From NCBI RefSeq assembly GCF_021311115.1, contig NZ_JAJTNP010000004.1, forward strand, positions 310,001-374,000: DNA of 64,000 nucleotides, written 5' to 3'. Shown piece after piece: positions 36,538 through 45,066 of the stretch. Source of the stretch: Chryseobacterium gwangjuense. GTDB taxonomy: Bacteria; Bacteroidota; Bacteroidia; Flavobacteriales; Weeksellaceae. Position numbers and translations under genes: made by a program. Within the stretch, counting starts at the first letter, position 1. Every line of letters starts with the position of its first letter. The notes under the pieces are model-generated. The model did not search any database. It was not told the origin of the DNA and was given only the letters and a program-made list of their open reading frames with translations.

Positions 36538-36966
36538 TTAAGGTTTATAAAATTGATACTGTTCGTTTTCGTAGTAGGCATTAATATGCTGTAATCCATT
36601 GGTTAAAATGATTTCTTTTGCTCCGATAATGGAGTTGTATCTTGCTGTCTGTTCAAACGTTTTTTCTGTTAATTTAATCTGTGGCGCTTTACATTCGATC
36701 AAAATTATGGGTTCCGTTTTTTCGGTAATTAAAAGATCAATTCTTTTGGTTAAACCATTCAGAACGATTTTTTTTTCCGTAATCAATGCTGAGGTTGAAT
36801 ACGATTTTACGGTAAGGTAATAATGAATCCAATGCTGGCGAACCCACTCTTCGGGAGTGAGCAAAAGATAGGTCTTTCGAACTAAATCATAAATAAAAAA
36901 CTTATCTTTGTCTTTCTTGAATTTAAAATCAAAAGTTTCCTGAAAATTCAGTTTGGGAAGTTCCAT
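36538..36966 (-). CDS. HsdR N-terminal-like PD-(D/E)XK nuclease domain protein
   Basis: A 142-residue stand-alone domain resembling the N-terminus of type I restriction HsdR. The nuclease core is visible as RIDLLI (Asp), then IILIECKAPQIKL (Glu-x-Lys) and EQTARYN. No methylase or specificity genes are present. It is divergent from holA with only 8 bp between the start codons, so their promoters overlap. Likely a DNA-metabolism accessory rather than a restriction enzyme. Confidence 0.82.
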   Translation of the reverse strand: MELPKLNFQETFDFKFKKDKDKFFIYDLVRKTYLLLTPEEWVRQHWIHYYLTVKSYSTSALITEKKIVLNGLTKRIDLLITEKTEPIILIECKAPQIKLTEKTFEQTARYNSIIGAKEIILTNGLQHINAYYENEQYQFYKP

Positions 36967-36974
36967 TTATTAAG

Positions 36975-38012
36975 ATGAAAGAATTAGATTTAATCCTCAA
37001 AAATATTAAAAATAAAGAAGTTTTACCTATTTATTTTTTCCACGGAGAAGAACCTTACTTTATAGATCTTGCGGTAAAAGCCCTCGAACACGACTTTTTG
37101 AATGAAGACGAAAAAGCTTTCAACCAAACGGTGGTGTACGGAAAAGATACGTCTTATCAGGAAATTCTTTCTTTGGCACGCCAGTTTCCGATGATGGGAG
37201 ACAAGCAGGTGATTATTGTAAAAGAAGCTCAGGATTTAAAATTAAATGAAGAAGAAAACAGAATTTTAGAAGCGTATGTATCGAATCCTGTTCCGTCTAC
37301 AGTGCTGGTTTTTGCCCACAAACACAAGAAATTAGACAGCAGGAAAAAAGTAACAAAAGCTCTGGATAAAGCCAATGCATTATTTTTGAGTGAATCGATC
37401 AGAGAATCCAATCTTCCGAAATGGATTGCGGACGAATGTACTTCTTTAGGAATAAAAACCGCTCCCAATATTTCTCATCTTTTGGCAGAATACCTTGGAA
37501 ATGATCTTTCAAGAATTGCTAATGAATTGAATAAACTTAAAATTATTCTTAAAGAAGGTGAAGTGCTGGACGGAACCATTATTGAGAACCATATCGGAAT
37601 CAGTAAAGAATACAATGTTTTTGAGCTGCAAAAAGCTTTAGGGACAAAAAATGCCAATGCAGCCTTTAAAATTGCCCACTTTATGGGTAAAAATCCAAAA
37701 AATAACCCTTTTGTGATGATGTTGGCGAGTTTATATAATTATTTCTCCAATGTTGTTATTTATAATACAATGGCGGGTCAGTCACCACAGGCAATTGCCT
37801 CTCAAATGGGGGTGAACCCATACTTTATTAAAGACTACGCGGAATCGGCAAGGCTGTATCCTTTGAAACATGCAACACGAGTGATCTCTATTTTAAGAGA
37901 ATTCGATATGAAAGGAAAAGGCTTAGGAGCTGTAAATATGAGTGAAGCGGAACTGATTAAGGAACTGGTTTACAAAATTATCAATGTTGATAAAATTAAG
38001 ATGAAAGTGTAA
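36975..38012 (+). CDS. holA: DNA polymerase III subunit delta
   Basis: A 345-residue clamp-loader subunit: IYFFHGEEPYFIDLAVKAL at the N-terminus, VIIVKEAQDLKL, GNDLSRIANELNKL and the C-terminal collar region. Opens the beta clamp as part of the clamp loader. Length normal. Confidence 0.92.
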   Translation: MKELDLILKNIKNKEVLPIYFFHGEEPYFIDLAVKALEHDFLNEDEKAFNQTVVYGKDTSYQEILSLARQFPMMGDKQVIIVKEAQDLKLNEEENRILEAYVSNPVPSTVLVFAHKHKKLDSRKKVTKALDKANALFLSESIRESNLPKWIADECTSLGIKTAPNISHLLAEYLGNDLSRIANELNKLKIILKEGEVLDGTIIENHIGISKEYNVFELQKALGTKNANAAFKIAHFMGKNPKNNPFVMMLASLYNYFSNVVIYNTMAGQSPQAIASQMGVNPYFIKDYAESARLYPLKHATRVISILREFDMKGKGLGAVNMSEAELIKELVYKIINVDKIKMKV

Positions 38013-38186
38013 TTTTTGTTGACTGTTGCTGGTTGATTGATTTTAATTTACGATCAACTGACAACCAACAACTATCGAAATTCAACATATCAGATATTGA
38101 CAACTATCATTAAAATAACTTTAAAATAATAGTAAAAATCCCGAAATTAGCAGACGTTAATTTTATAATCTTTTGAAAAGCAAATT

Positions 38187-39128
38187 ATGGAGCAAAACAT
38201 TTTAGATTGTGTGATCGTTGGATCTGGACCTTCTGGTTTTACAGCGGCAATTTATGCAGCAAGAGCAGACCTTAAACCTGAATTGTATACAGGTTTGGAG
38301 CCGGGCGGACAATTGACTACAACTACGGAGGTGGATAACTTTCCGGGGTACCCAGCGGGAATTACAGGTCCTGAAATGATGATGGATTTGCAAAAACAGG
38401 CAGAAAGATTCGACACCAAAGTTCATTACGAAATGATCACAAAAGTTGAATTTTCTAAGGAAGTAGGAGGTATTCACAAATTATATGCAGGTAGCAAAGA
38501 GATTTTTGCAAAAACAGTGATTATTTCTACGGGAGCTACTGCTAAATATTTAGGGCTGGATGATGAGAAAAAATACAATGGAGGAGGAGTTTCTGCGTGT
38601 GCGACTTGTGATGGATTTTTCTACAGAGGAAAAGATGTAGTCGTAGTAGGAGCAGGAGATACGGCAGCAGAAGAGGCAACTTACCTTGCTAAATTGGTTA
38701 ATAAAGTAACCATGTTGGTGAGAAAAGATGAATTCAGAGCTTCAAAAGCAATGATTCATAGAGTTGAGAATACACCGAATATCGAAGTGAAATTCCACCA
38801 TGAGTTAATTGGTATCGAAGGTGAAAATAATCTGGTAGAAAGAGCGGTAGTTATTAATAACCAGACTCAGGAAAAATCTACAGTAGATGTTCATGGAATT
38901 TTTATTGCGATTGGTCACAAGCCGAATACAGATATTTTTGCAGGGCAGATCAATTTAGATGAAAACGGATATATCGACACTGAAAAAGGGTCTTCAAAAA
39001 CCAATCTTCCCGGAGTTTTTGCTGCAGGAGATGTTCAGGATCATATCTACAGACAGGCGATTACAGCAGCAGGAAGTGGTTGTATGGCAGCGATGGATGC
39101 TGAAAAGTATTTGGCAGAATTGCATTAA
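38187..39128 (+). CDS. trxB: thioredoxin-disulfide reductase
   Basis: A 313-residue flavoprotein. FAD-binding GSGPSGFTAAIYAARA is at the N-terminus, the redox pair is C138-A-T-C141 (SACATCDG), NADPH binding is at VVVGAGDTAAEEA, and the C-terminal FAD motif is GVFAAGDVQDHIYRQA. Keeps thioredoxin reduced with NADPH. Confidence 0.95.
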   Translation: MEQNILDCVIVGSGPSGFTAAIYAARADLKPELYTGLEPGGQLTTTTEVDNFPGYPAGITGPEMMMDLQKQAERFDTKVHYEMITKVEFSKEVGGIHKLYAGSKEIFAKTVIISTGATAKYLGLDDEKKYNGGGVSACATCDGFFYRGKDVVVVGAGDTAAEEATYLAKLVNKVTMLVRKDEFRASKAMIHRVENTPNIEVKFHHELIGIEGENNLVERAVVINNQTQEKSTVDVHGIFIAIGHKPNTDIFAGQINLDENGYIDTEKGSSKTNLPGVFAAGDVQDHIYRQAITAAGSGCMAAMDAEKYLAELH

Positions 39129-39153
39129 TATACAATTAGTTTTTACAACATAT

Positions 39154-39181
39154 AAAACGCATCTTTCAGGATGCGTTTTTA
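39154..39181 (+). terminator. terminator of trxB
   Basis: AAAACGCATC, loop TTTCAG, GATGCGTTTT and more T's; 26 bp after the trxB stop. Confidence 0.88.
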
Positions 39182-39284
39182 TTTTTCAGCCTTAAATTTT
39201 CTTGTATCCTTCATAGTTTATGAAAATAATAGGTTTGATTTCTAATGTATTATTAAGTTTTGTGAAAATTTGTCCGGAAAATAT

Positions 39285-39315
39285 TTTGTCATAATTAAAA
39301 AACATTCTATATTTG
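39285..39315 (+). promoter_or_regulatory. promoter of tRNA-Ser
   Basis: TTTG at 39285-39288, 19-bp spacer, TATATTTG at 39308-39315: an exact match to the Bacteroidota consensus, 34 bp before the tRNA. Confidence 0.85.
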
Positions 39316-39349
39316 CACCACTGAAAACAACGATAGAATCGTAGTTTAT

Positions 39350-39434
39350 GGAGAGTTGGCAGAGTGGTCGATTGCGGCAGTCTTGAAAACTGTTGACTGT
39401 AACAGGTCCGGGGGTTCGAATCCCTCACTCTCCG
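39350..39434 (+). tRNA. tRNA-Ser (anticodon UGA)
   Basis: An 85-base type II tRNA. The acceptor stem GGAGAGT/ACTCTCC closes with discriminator G; the anticodon loop CTTGAAA holds TGA at 39384-39386. The variable arm is long (TGACTGTAACAGGTC region), and the T arm has GGGGGTTCGAATCCCTC. CCA is not encoded. A minus-strand reading frame across it is spurious. Confidence 0.97.
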
Positions 39435-39436
39435 CT

Positions 39437-39473
39437 GAGAGGGTCTTTTTCCAAAAGACTCTCTTTTTTTTTT
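39437..39473 (+). terminator. terminator behind tRNA-Ser
   Basis: GAGAGGGTCTTTT pairs with AAAAGACTCTC, followed by a run of about ten T's. Confidence 0.88.
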
Positions 39474-39641
39474 GTATATGAGCAATCCTTTCTCTTTCAT
39501 TTTCAAATGATTATGTGATAAAAAGTCCAGCTTTGTGGGTGTTCGATAGATACCTTTTTCATAGTAGAGATTGCTGTCGAACACCAAGTTCACAAATTCC
39601 CTTTTTTGTAATGTATCTGCTGAATCATAAAGTGTAAATTC

Positions 39642-40062
39642 TGTTTAAACTGACCAGTCTATTCCGAAGTAAATTGACCATAGTAAAATAAGTCAAAAGA
39701 ACTGATCTAAAGAATGGTTTAAAAATACAAAATTATGGTGTTATTATTTCTTTTTTAGATTCCCCTTTAAGTTCTATTCTTAAGGCATTATGTACCATTC
39801 TGTCCAGTATGGCGTCTGCAATAGTCTGCTCACCAATGACCTCATGCCAAGCACTTACCGGTAATTGGGAGGCGATGATCGTAGAACGCTTTCCGTGTCT
39901 GTCTTCAATGATTTCCATAAAATCATTCCTTTTATTATTATCCAGAGGTTGTAATCCAAAATCATCCAGTATAAGAAGATCCTGTTTTTCTATACGGTCA
40001 ATCTCCTTGAGGTAGGAACCATCTCCCTTTGCCATTTTCAATCTGGAAAATAGTTTATTAAT
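39642..40062 (-). mobile_element. istB: IS21-family remnant: one end plus 3' part of istB
   Basis: 39733-40062 encodes the C-terminal ~110 residues of an IstB-type AAA+ helper ATPase (KLFSRLKMAKGDGSYLKE, then LLILDDFGLQPLD Walker B region, and TIIASQLPV). The N-terminal part with Walker A is missing, as is istA. At 39642-39690 the outer end shows the repeated AAACTGACCA and AAATTGACCA units with TTCCGAAGT between, typical of IS21 ends. So this is a truncated, immobile copy. Confidence 0.85.
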
Positions 40063-40070
40063 ACTGAAGT

Positions 40071-40096
40071 AGGTGGATGTTCCAAAACATCCACCT
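40071..40096. repeat. perfect 11-bp inverted repeat
   Basis: AGGTGGATGTT-CCAA-AACATCCACCT, directly next to where the istB fragment loses homology. No T-tract follows on either strand, so it is not an obvious terminator. The 198 bp after it (to 40294) hold no gene that I can see. Confidence 0.7.
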
Positions 40097-40294
40097 TTAA
40101 GATACGATAAAGTTTATTCTGATTGTATCCGTTTTCTGGAGACTATAATATTTACTCTTTAGTTATAGTTCGAAGGGCTAAAATTACATTTTTTCATTTG
40201 TATATTATGATTAAAATTAGTTGATAAAAGCTCACCGTTTTTCAAATAAATCATGAGCAAAAGTTCCATGTAATTTATTATGGGTAACAGTTAC

Positions 40295-41404
40295 CTATTT
40301 CATCACTGTTTTATTAATTAATAGCTTTTGAAATTCCTTTCCAATAAATGGATTAATGATATGTTGGAAACTTTTTTGTAAAGTAAAAACAGTAATTGTT
40401 GCATCAGATTCAGGAGAATAAATAACATCAGTTCCCCACCACCCTCCGTGATAATATGCATTAAACCCCATATCAAAGTGGTAAAGTCCTAAACAGTATT
40501 TGGATTGATCTGACGGTAAAACGTAGGTGTGCATAGCTTCCAAGATCTGCTTATCCTCAATAATTTTTCCATCAAATAGGTATTGGAAAAACAGGGCTGA
40601 TTCTTTTGCCGTCGCGGCAATTCCACCACCACCATATAAGTCCCAGGAAGGATTAATATCATACGAATCCCATTTATACTTGCTGGCATATTGATGGGCA
40701 AGAGCTAAGGTGTTTGTAGGATAATGTTCCAAATCAATAAACCATGTTTTGGTTAGATGTAGCCTTTTGTATTTCAATAAATCTCGAATTGCTGTATAAA
40801 AGGGCTTATCTGTTGTTTGCTCAATAATTTCGGCTAGGAGTAAGTAATTTATATCTGCGTAACTAAACTTTTTACCTACAGGCTGAGGACTTCCAATTTC
40901 AATTGATCTCTTGATTTGTTCCTCTTTTGTCCATTTGTATTTAGGATGTTGATTTACAAATTCAAAATAATCTTCGTTCACATAATCCTGAATTCCAGAT
41001 GTATGAGACAATAAATGCTTTATGGTAATTGTGTCCAAATTATAACCATCTTTTTCGAATAATTGTCGCGTTTTCTCTGTTAATAAATTTTTTATCGGCT
41101 GTTCCATGGTTATTTTACCTCTTTCAACCAATCTCAATATGGTAGCGGCTACATAAGGTTTGGTATTGCTTGCTATCAGAACAGGTTGTTGGGCATTTAA
41201 TAGTTCATTTGTTTTGGTATTGGCAATTCCTTTCGCATAACTCCATGAAATATTTTGTTTTGGAGACTCAACATGAACAATAATGCCAACAGCGTCTTTA
41301 TTATTATTGTATATTGAATCAACTTTATTCTTAAAAATTGTCTGCAATTGAGCAGATACTATCAATGGAATACACAATGTATTTACTAGTAATATTTTTT
41401 TCAT
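40295..41404 (-). CDS. serine hydrolase of the beta-lactamase/PBP class C family
   Basis: A 369-residue secreted protein with a signal peptide (MKKILLVNTLCIPLIVSAQ). The active-site motif SxxK is ASNTK, the second motif is SYADINY in place of Y-S-N, and HGG occurs near the C-terminus (YYHGGWW). The HTSGIQDY segment is typical of the family. It probably acts as a D-alanyl-D-amino acid peptidase or esterase; the YAD variant makes true beta-lactamase activity doubtful. Confidence 0.88.
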   Translation of the reverse strand: MKKILLVNTLCIPLIVSAQLQTIFKNKVDSIYNNNKDAVGIIVHVESPKQNISWSYAKGIANTKTNELLNAQQPVLIASNTKPYVAATILRLVERGKITMEQPIKNLLTEKTRQLFEKDGYNLDTITIKHLLSHTSGIQDYVNEDYFEFVNQHPKYKWTKEEQIKRSIEIGSPQPVGKKFSYADINYLLLAEIIEQTTDKPFYTAIRDLLKYKRLHLTKTWFIDLEHYPTNTLALAHQYASKYKWDSYDINPSWDLYGGGGIAATAKESALFFQYLFDGKIIEDKQILEAMHTYVLPSDQSKYCLGLYHFDMGFNAYYHGGWWGTDVIYSPESDATITVFTLQKSFQHIINPFIGKEFQKLLINKTVMK

Positions 41405-41538
41405 TTGTTATTTTGAATACTGACTTAAAGCTATCGATTAAGGAATTGGAGCATATTGTATGAAGTTAACAGTTAATTTGAACCTCCCTTCTAAAGCGAA
41501 TGTAACCCATTTTTAATATTGTTTTTTATATTTTCTGC

Positions 41539-42270
41539 TTATTTTATTTGCATTATTTTTAATTTATAGTAAAACTGTTCGCGGTAAACTAGCCCTACAG
41601 GAATACTTTTTTTATTACTTAAAATAATGATATGTTGTTCGAGATAATTTATTTTATTGAGATTGATAAAAAATGATTTATGAACTCTACAAATGTAATT
41701 GAGATGTTTTACATTTTCTTCAAAAGAAGTTAAGGTTGCGTGAATCATGATCGTACCCGTTTCGGTGTGTAGATTAATATAATTACGCATTCCTTCAATG
41801 TAAATTAATTCTGAAGGGTTAATTTTAATCAAGCGTTTATCGCTTTTCACATAAAAGCTGTCATTCTCCTTTTCGGCAGCTATGAGCGGTTGGCTCGGCT
41901 GTACCGGTCTTAGAAATTGAGTTGCTTTTTGGATGCTTTTAGCAAAACGTTCTAAAGAAATGGGTTTAAGCAAATAATCAATAGCGCTTTGGTTGAATGC
42001 ATCCAATGCATATTGATTGTACGCTGTGGTATAGATAATGGCGGGAGGATTATTAAACAGGGTAACGAAATCTGTTCCGCTGATTTCAGGCATTTTAATA
42101 TCCAGGAAAATTAAATCGATGTTTTTATTTCTATGGAGAAAAGTAATTAATTCAAAAACGTTATTACAAGTACCTTCTAACTGTAAAGTATCAAATTTTG
42201 AAATGTAATGAATCAGAACATCCTGAGCCAGCTTTTCATCATCTACTACTAAACATTTTATTTTTGTCAT
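41539..42270 (-). CDS. LytTR-family response regulator
   Basis: A 243-residue regulator with a receiver (VVDDEKLAQ, phospho-acceptor D57 in FLDIKMPEISG, switch T in YTTAYNQYA, K in LLKPI) and a C-terminal LytTR DNA-binding domain (RLIKINPSELIYIEGMRNY, ICRVHKSFFINL). It lies 2 bp after the sensor kinase stop. Phased direct repeats upstream of the kinase gene are candidate binding sites. Confidence 0.93.
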   Translation of the reverse strand: MTKIKCLVVDDEKLAQDVLIHYISKFDTLQLEGTCNNVFELITFLHRNKNIDLIFLDIKMPEISGTDFVTLFNNPPAIIYTTAYNQYALDAFNQSAIDYLLKPISLERFAKSIQKATQFLRPVQPSQPLIAAEKENDSFYVKSDKRLIKINPSELIYIEGMRNYINLHTETGTIMIHATLTSFEENVKHLNYICRVHKSFFINLNKINYLEQHIIILSNKKSIPVGLVYREQFYYKLKIMQIK

Positions 42271-42272
42271 TT

Positions 42273-43355
42273 CTAGAATTTTATTTCAAGCATAATTTTA
42301 AAAACACCATTACTTTTTTCAATTTGAAACTTATGTCTGGAAGGATAAATCAATTGCAAACGTTTGCGGATGTTTTCAAGACCAATTCCGCCAACCTCTT
42401 TCCGTTTCGATTCTTTAAAATTATTTTCACAGGTAAATATAAGGTTAATATCGTTGCAGCTTAATTTTGCATTGATATAAGAATGCCCAACCGTAGAATC
42501 TGTGCCGTGTTTGAAAGCATTTTCTATCAGAGGAAGTAATAACATGGGTGTAATCCTGACATTCTCTTTTACATGATTGTAATGAAATGTAATCATTACG
42601 TTTTCGGATACTCTTAATCTTTCAATATCGATATAGGTATTCAAAATATGTATTTCGTCAGCTATAGAAACTTCTCTTACCTGTGTTTCGTATAAAGAAT
42701 AACGCAGAATATCAGAGAGTTTTAAAATAACATTTGGTGTTTCATCTGATTTTTTAAGAGATAAGGAATACAGACTATTGAGCACATTGAAGAGAAAATG
42801 GGGACTGATCTGTGATTTTAATACACCAAGTTCTGCGACAGCTTGTTGAGTTCGTACTTGTCTTTCTTTTCTGATTTTCAATAAAAATTGTTGAATGGCA
42901 TACCCAATAACCATGATTCCTAGAACAATCAGGATTCCCGGGAAAACATCGAAATAATATTGATACTTTTCTAGTCCGGCCGGAGCAGAGGAAGTGGCTG
43001 CAACCGGAGTAAAATTAATCAATTCTGTAGTAGTGAAGCTCAGATATAACCATTGTAAATATTGTCCCAATATGAATGTAGTACAGAAGATTACAGCCAT
43101 AAGAGAAAGACAATACTGCTGTATTCTTTTATTGTATTGAAGCTGGGGAATAAACCAAAAGTTATTCAACCATGCAGGGAGAAAAAGAAGGATGTTGTAA
43201 AAGAAAATATAACCTACAGGTATGTTCTTATCATTATTAATTGCCGAGACTGAAAATATAAAGATTATAAACACAATGTTTATGAATATTCTCAGAAAAT
43301 TATATCTGCTCAATGGTTGATTTATTTTTAAGACAGTAAAGGTAAATATTTTCAT
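42273..43355 (-). CDS. LytS-like sensor histidine kinase
   Basis: Four predicted membrane helices (NFLRIFINIVFIIFIFSVS and following), then a His_kinase domain with the phospho-acceptor in SQISPHFLFNVLNSLY and an ATP-binding end (GGIGLENIRKRLQLIYP). I start it at 43355 (MKIFTFTVL), giving 360 residues. A further in-frame ATG at 43457 would extend it by 34 residues through a region of phased repeats that looks regulatory. Pairs with the LytTR regulator just downstream. Confidence 0.88.
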   Translation of the reverse strand: MKIFTFTVLKINQPLSRYNFLRIFINIVFIIFIFSVSAINNDKNIPVGYIFFYNILLFLPAWLNNFWFIPQLQYNKRIQQYCLSLMAVIFCTTFILGQYLQWLYLSFTTTELINFTPVAATSSAPAGLEKYQYYFDVFPGILIVLGIMVIGYAIQQFLLKIRKERQVRTQQAVAELGVLKSQISPHFLFNVLNSLYSLSLKKSDETPNVILKLSDILRYSLYETQVREVSIADEIHILNTYIDIERLRVSENVMITFHYNHVKENVRITPMLLLPLIENAFKHGTDSTVGHSYINAKLSCNDINLIFTCENNFKESKRKEVGGIGLENIRKRLQLIYPSRHKFQIEKSNGVFKIMLEIKF

Positions 43356-43396
43356 CGGCAGCAAATTCTTTTTTACACCAACGGGAATTAATCGTT

Positions 43397-43454
43397 GACA
43401 AACAACAGATAGATAATGTCCAAATTGTTTGTCTATACTATTATATTGTTTGTC
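43397..43454. promoter_or_regulatory. phased TTGTTTGTC repeats, candidate LytTR operator
   Basis: ATTGTTTGTC occurs at 43424-43433 and 43445-43454, a 21-bp period (9-mer, 12-bp spacer, 9-mer). An inverted copy, GACAAACAA, is at 43397-43405. LytTR-type regulators bind pairs of imperfect 9-bp direct repeats with a 12-bp spacer. The site lies between the divergent kinase gene and the hydrolase gene at 43514. Confidence 0.6.
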
Positions 43455-43513
43455 CAAAAAATGGAAAACTGTAGGAAAGTTCTTCTTTCATTTGCATCAA
43501 TAAAAATTGAATC

Positions 43514-44872
43514 ATGAAAAGAATATTTCTTTTTTTTAGCCTAAATTTCTTTGTAATTACTTCTTCACAAAGTATTGATTACAAAAAATCAATTGACAGC
43601 TTAATGAATTATTTTCAGGAAAACAATGCTTTTTCAGGGAGTGTCTTACTTCAAAAGGACAGACAAACTATTTATAAGGGAGAATTCAATAAATTTCCAA
43701 ACGGTACCGATAAATATAGAATAGGATCAATTACTAAAATTTTTACTGCTATCGTTGTTTTTCAGCTTATTGAGGAAGGTAAACTGAAACTTGATACGAA
43801 ACTCAGTATGTTTTATCCAACCATAAAATATGCTGATGAAATAACAATCGGAAATCTTCTGAACCATACCAGCGGAATTTATAATTATTTAGAATGGGAA
43901 GAATATTACAACCAAAAAAGCAGTATCTACACCAAAGAAAATATGCTGAAACTCATAGAACAAGGTAAGCCGGAATCTAAACCTAATAAAGAAAGTTCCT
44001 ATAGCAATTCCAATTACACGTTATTGGGTTATATCATAGAAGATATAACGAAAAAGGAATATTCAGAAAATATAAAATCCCGTATTATTAATCCATTAGG
44101 ACTTCAAAATACATATTATGAAACAGGTAAAGGTGAAAGTTTTAAACGAAATGACTCCTATAAATTTGATGGAGAAATCTGGTCTAAAGAAAATGACACT
44201 CATCCAAGTTTTACTCTTGCTGCAGGCGCAATGGTCTCTACTTCGGAAGATCTGTCCAGCCTGATGTCTGCACTTTTTAACGGTAGTCTGGTTTCCCCAA
44301 AATCGTTGGAACAAATGAAAAAGACGAATTTGCAGACCGGAATAGGATATGGATTGTTTAGAACTCCCTTTCATGATAAGAACGGATACGGTCATACCGG
44401 TAGAATCGATGAATTTCGGGCGGCTACAGTCTACTTTACAGAAGATAATTTAATCTTAACTATTCTTACCAATGGAACAAATAGTAAGCTGAATGATATT
44501 GCATTAGGGATTGTTTCAAAATATTATCATACCCAATATCAAAGACCTAATCTTATTGCATATGAAAATGTAAACGCACCGCAAACACAAATATATACAG
44601 GTATTTACAGCGCAAAATTGGCAGGAATTATTAGCATTGGAAAGTTCAAAATAACACAGGCCGGAAAAAATCATTTATATATTGCGATGCATAACAACGA
44701 AAAAGATAATGCGAAGGAAAGTAGGAAGGCACTGCTGAAAAGAACCGGAGAGAATGAGTTTTATTCTTTTGAGGCTAATGCGAAACTTCAATTCTTACTA
44801 AATAAAAAAGGAGTGGCGATCGGTATAAAGTTGGAACAAGGAAATAATTCTATCAATTGTAAGAAATTATAG
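43514..44872 (+). CDS. serine hydrolase of the beta-lactamase/PBP class C family
   Basis: A 452-residue secreted protein with a signal peptide (MKRIFLFFSLNFFVITSSQ). SxxK motif is GSITK, Y-S-N is SSYSNSNYTLLG, and HTG is YGHTGRIDEF: a complete active site. A C-terminal ~100-residue beta domain follows the catalytic part (TGIYSAKLAGIISIGKFKI). Divergent from the LytS/LytTR pair, possibly their target. Likely acts on peptidoglycan peptides or D-amino-acid esters. Confidence 0.9.
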   Translation: MKRIFLFFSLNFFVITSSQSIDYKKSIDSLMNYFQENNAFSGSVLLQKDRQTIYKGEFNKFPNGTDKYRIGSITKIFTAIVVFQLIEEGKLKLDTKLSMFYPTIKYADEITIGNLLNHTSGIYNYLEWEEYYNQKSSIYTKENMLKLIEQGKPESKPNKESSYSNSNYTLLGYIIEDITKKEYSENIKSRIINPLGLQNTYYETGKGESFKRNDSYKFDGEIWSKENDTHPSFTLAAGAMVSTSEDLSSLMSALFNGSLVSPKSLEQMKKTNLQTGIGYGLFRTPFHDKNGYGHTGRIDEFRAATVYFTEDNLILTILTNGTNSKLNDIALGIVSKYYHTQYQRPNLIAYENVNAPQTQIYTGIYSAKLAGIISIGKFKITQAGKNHLYIAMHNNEKDNAKESRKALLKRTGENEFYSFEANAKLQFLLNKKGVAIGIKLEQGNNSINCKKL

Positions 44873-45066
44873 TCTTGTTATAAACAATAATTATTTTGCA
44901 AAATTTGATTTTGACCGGAAATTTTTAATCAAAATACATATTGCATTTGAAACAATAAAAATTTAGGGAACGATATACATAAAATTCACTGCAGTTAGAA
45001 TATTTGTGTAATTTTATTGTTTATATAAATGATTTAGACGGCATTCAATAAAAACTTCAAAAAAAG

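Noticed and set aside
39192..39593. 133-residue minus-strand reading frame
   Set aside because: It runs straight across tRNA-Ser and its terminator; the RVRDSNPRTC stretch is simply the translated antisense of the tRNA.
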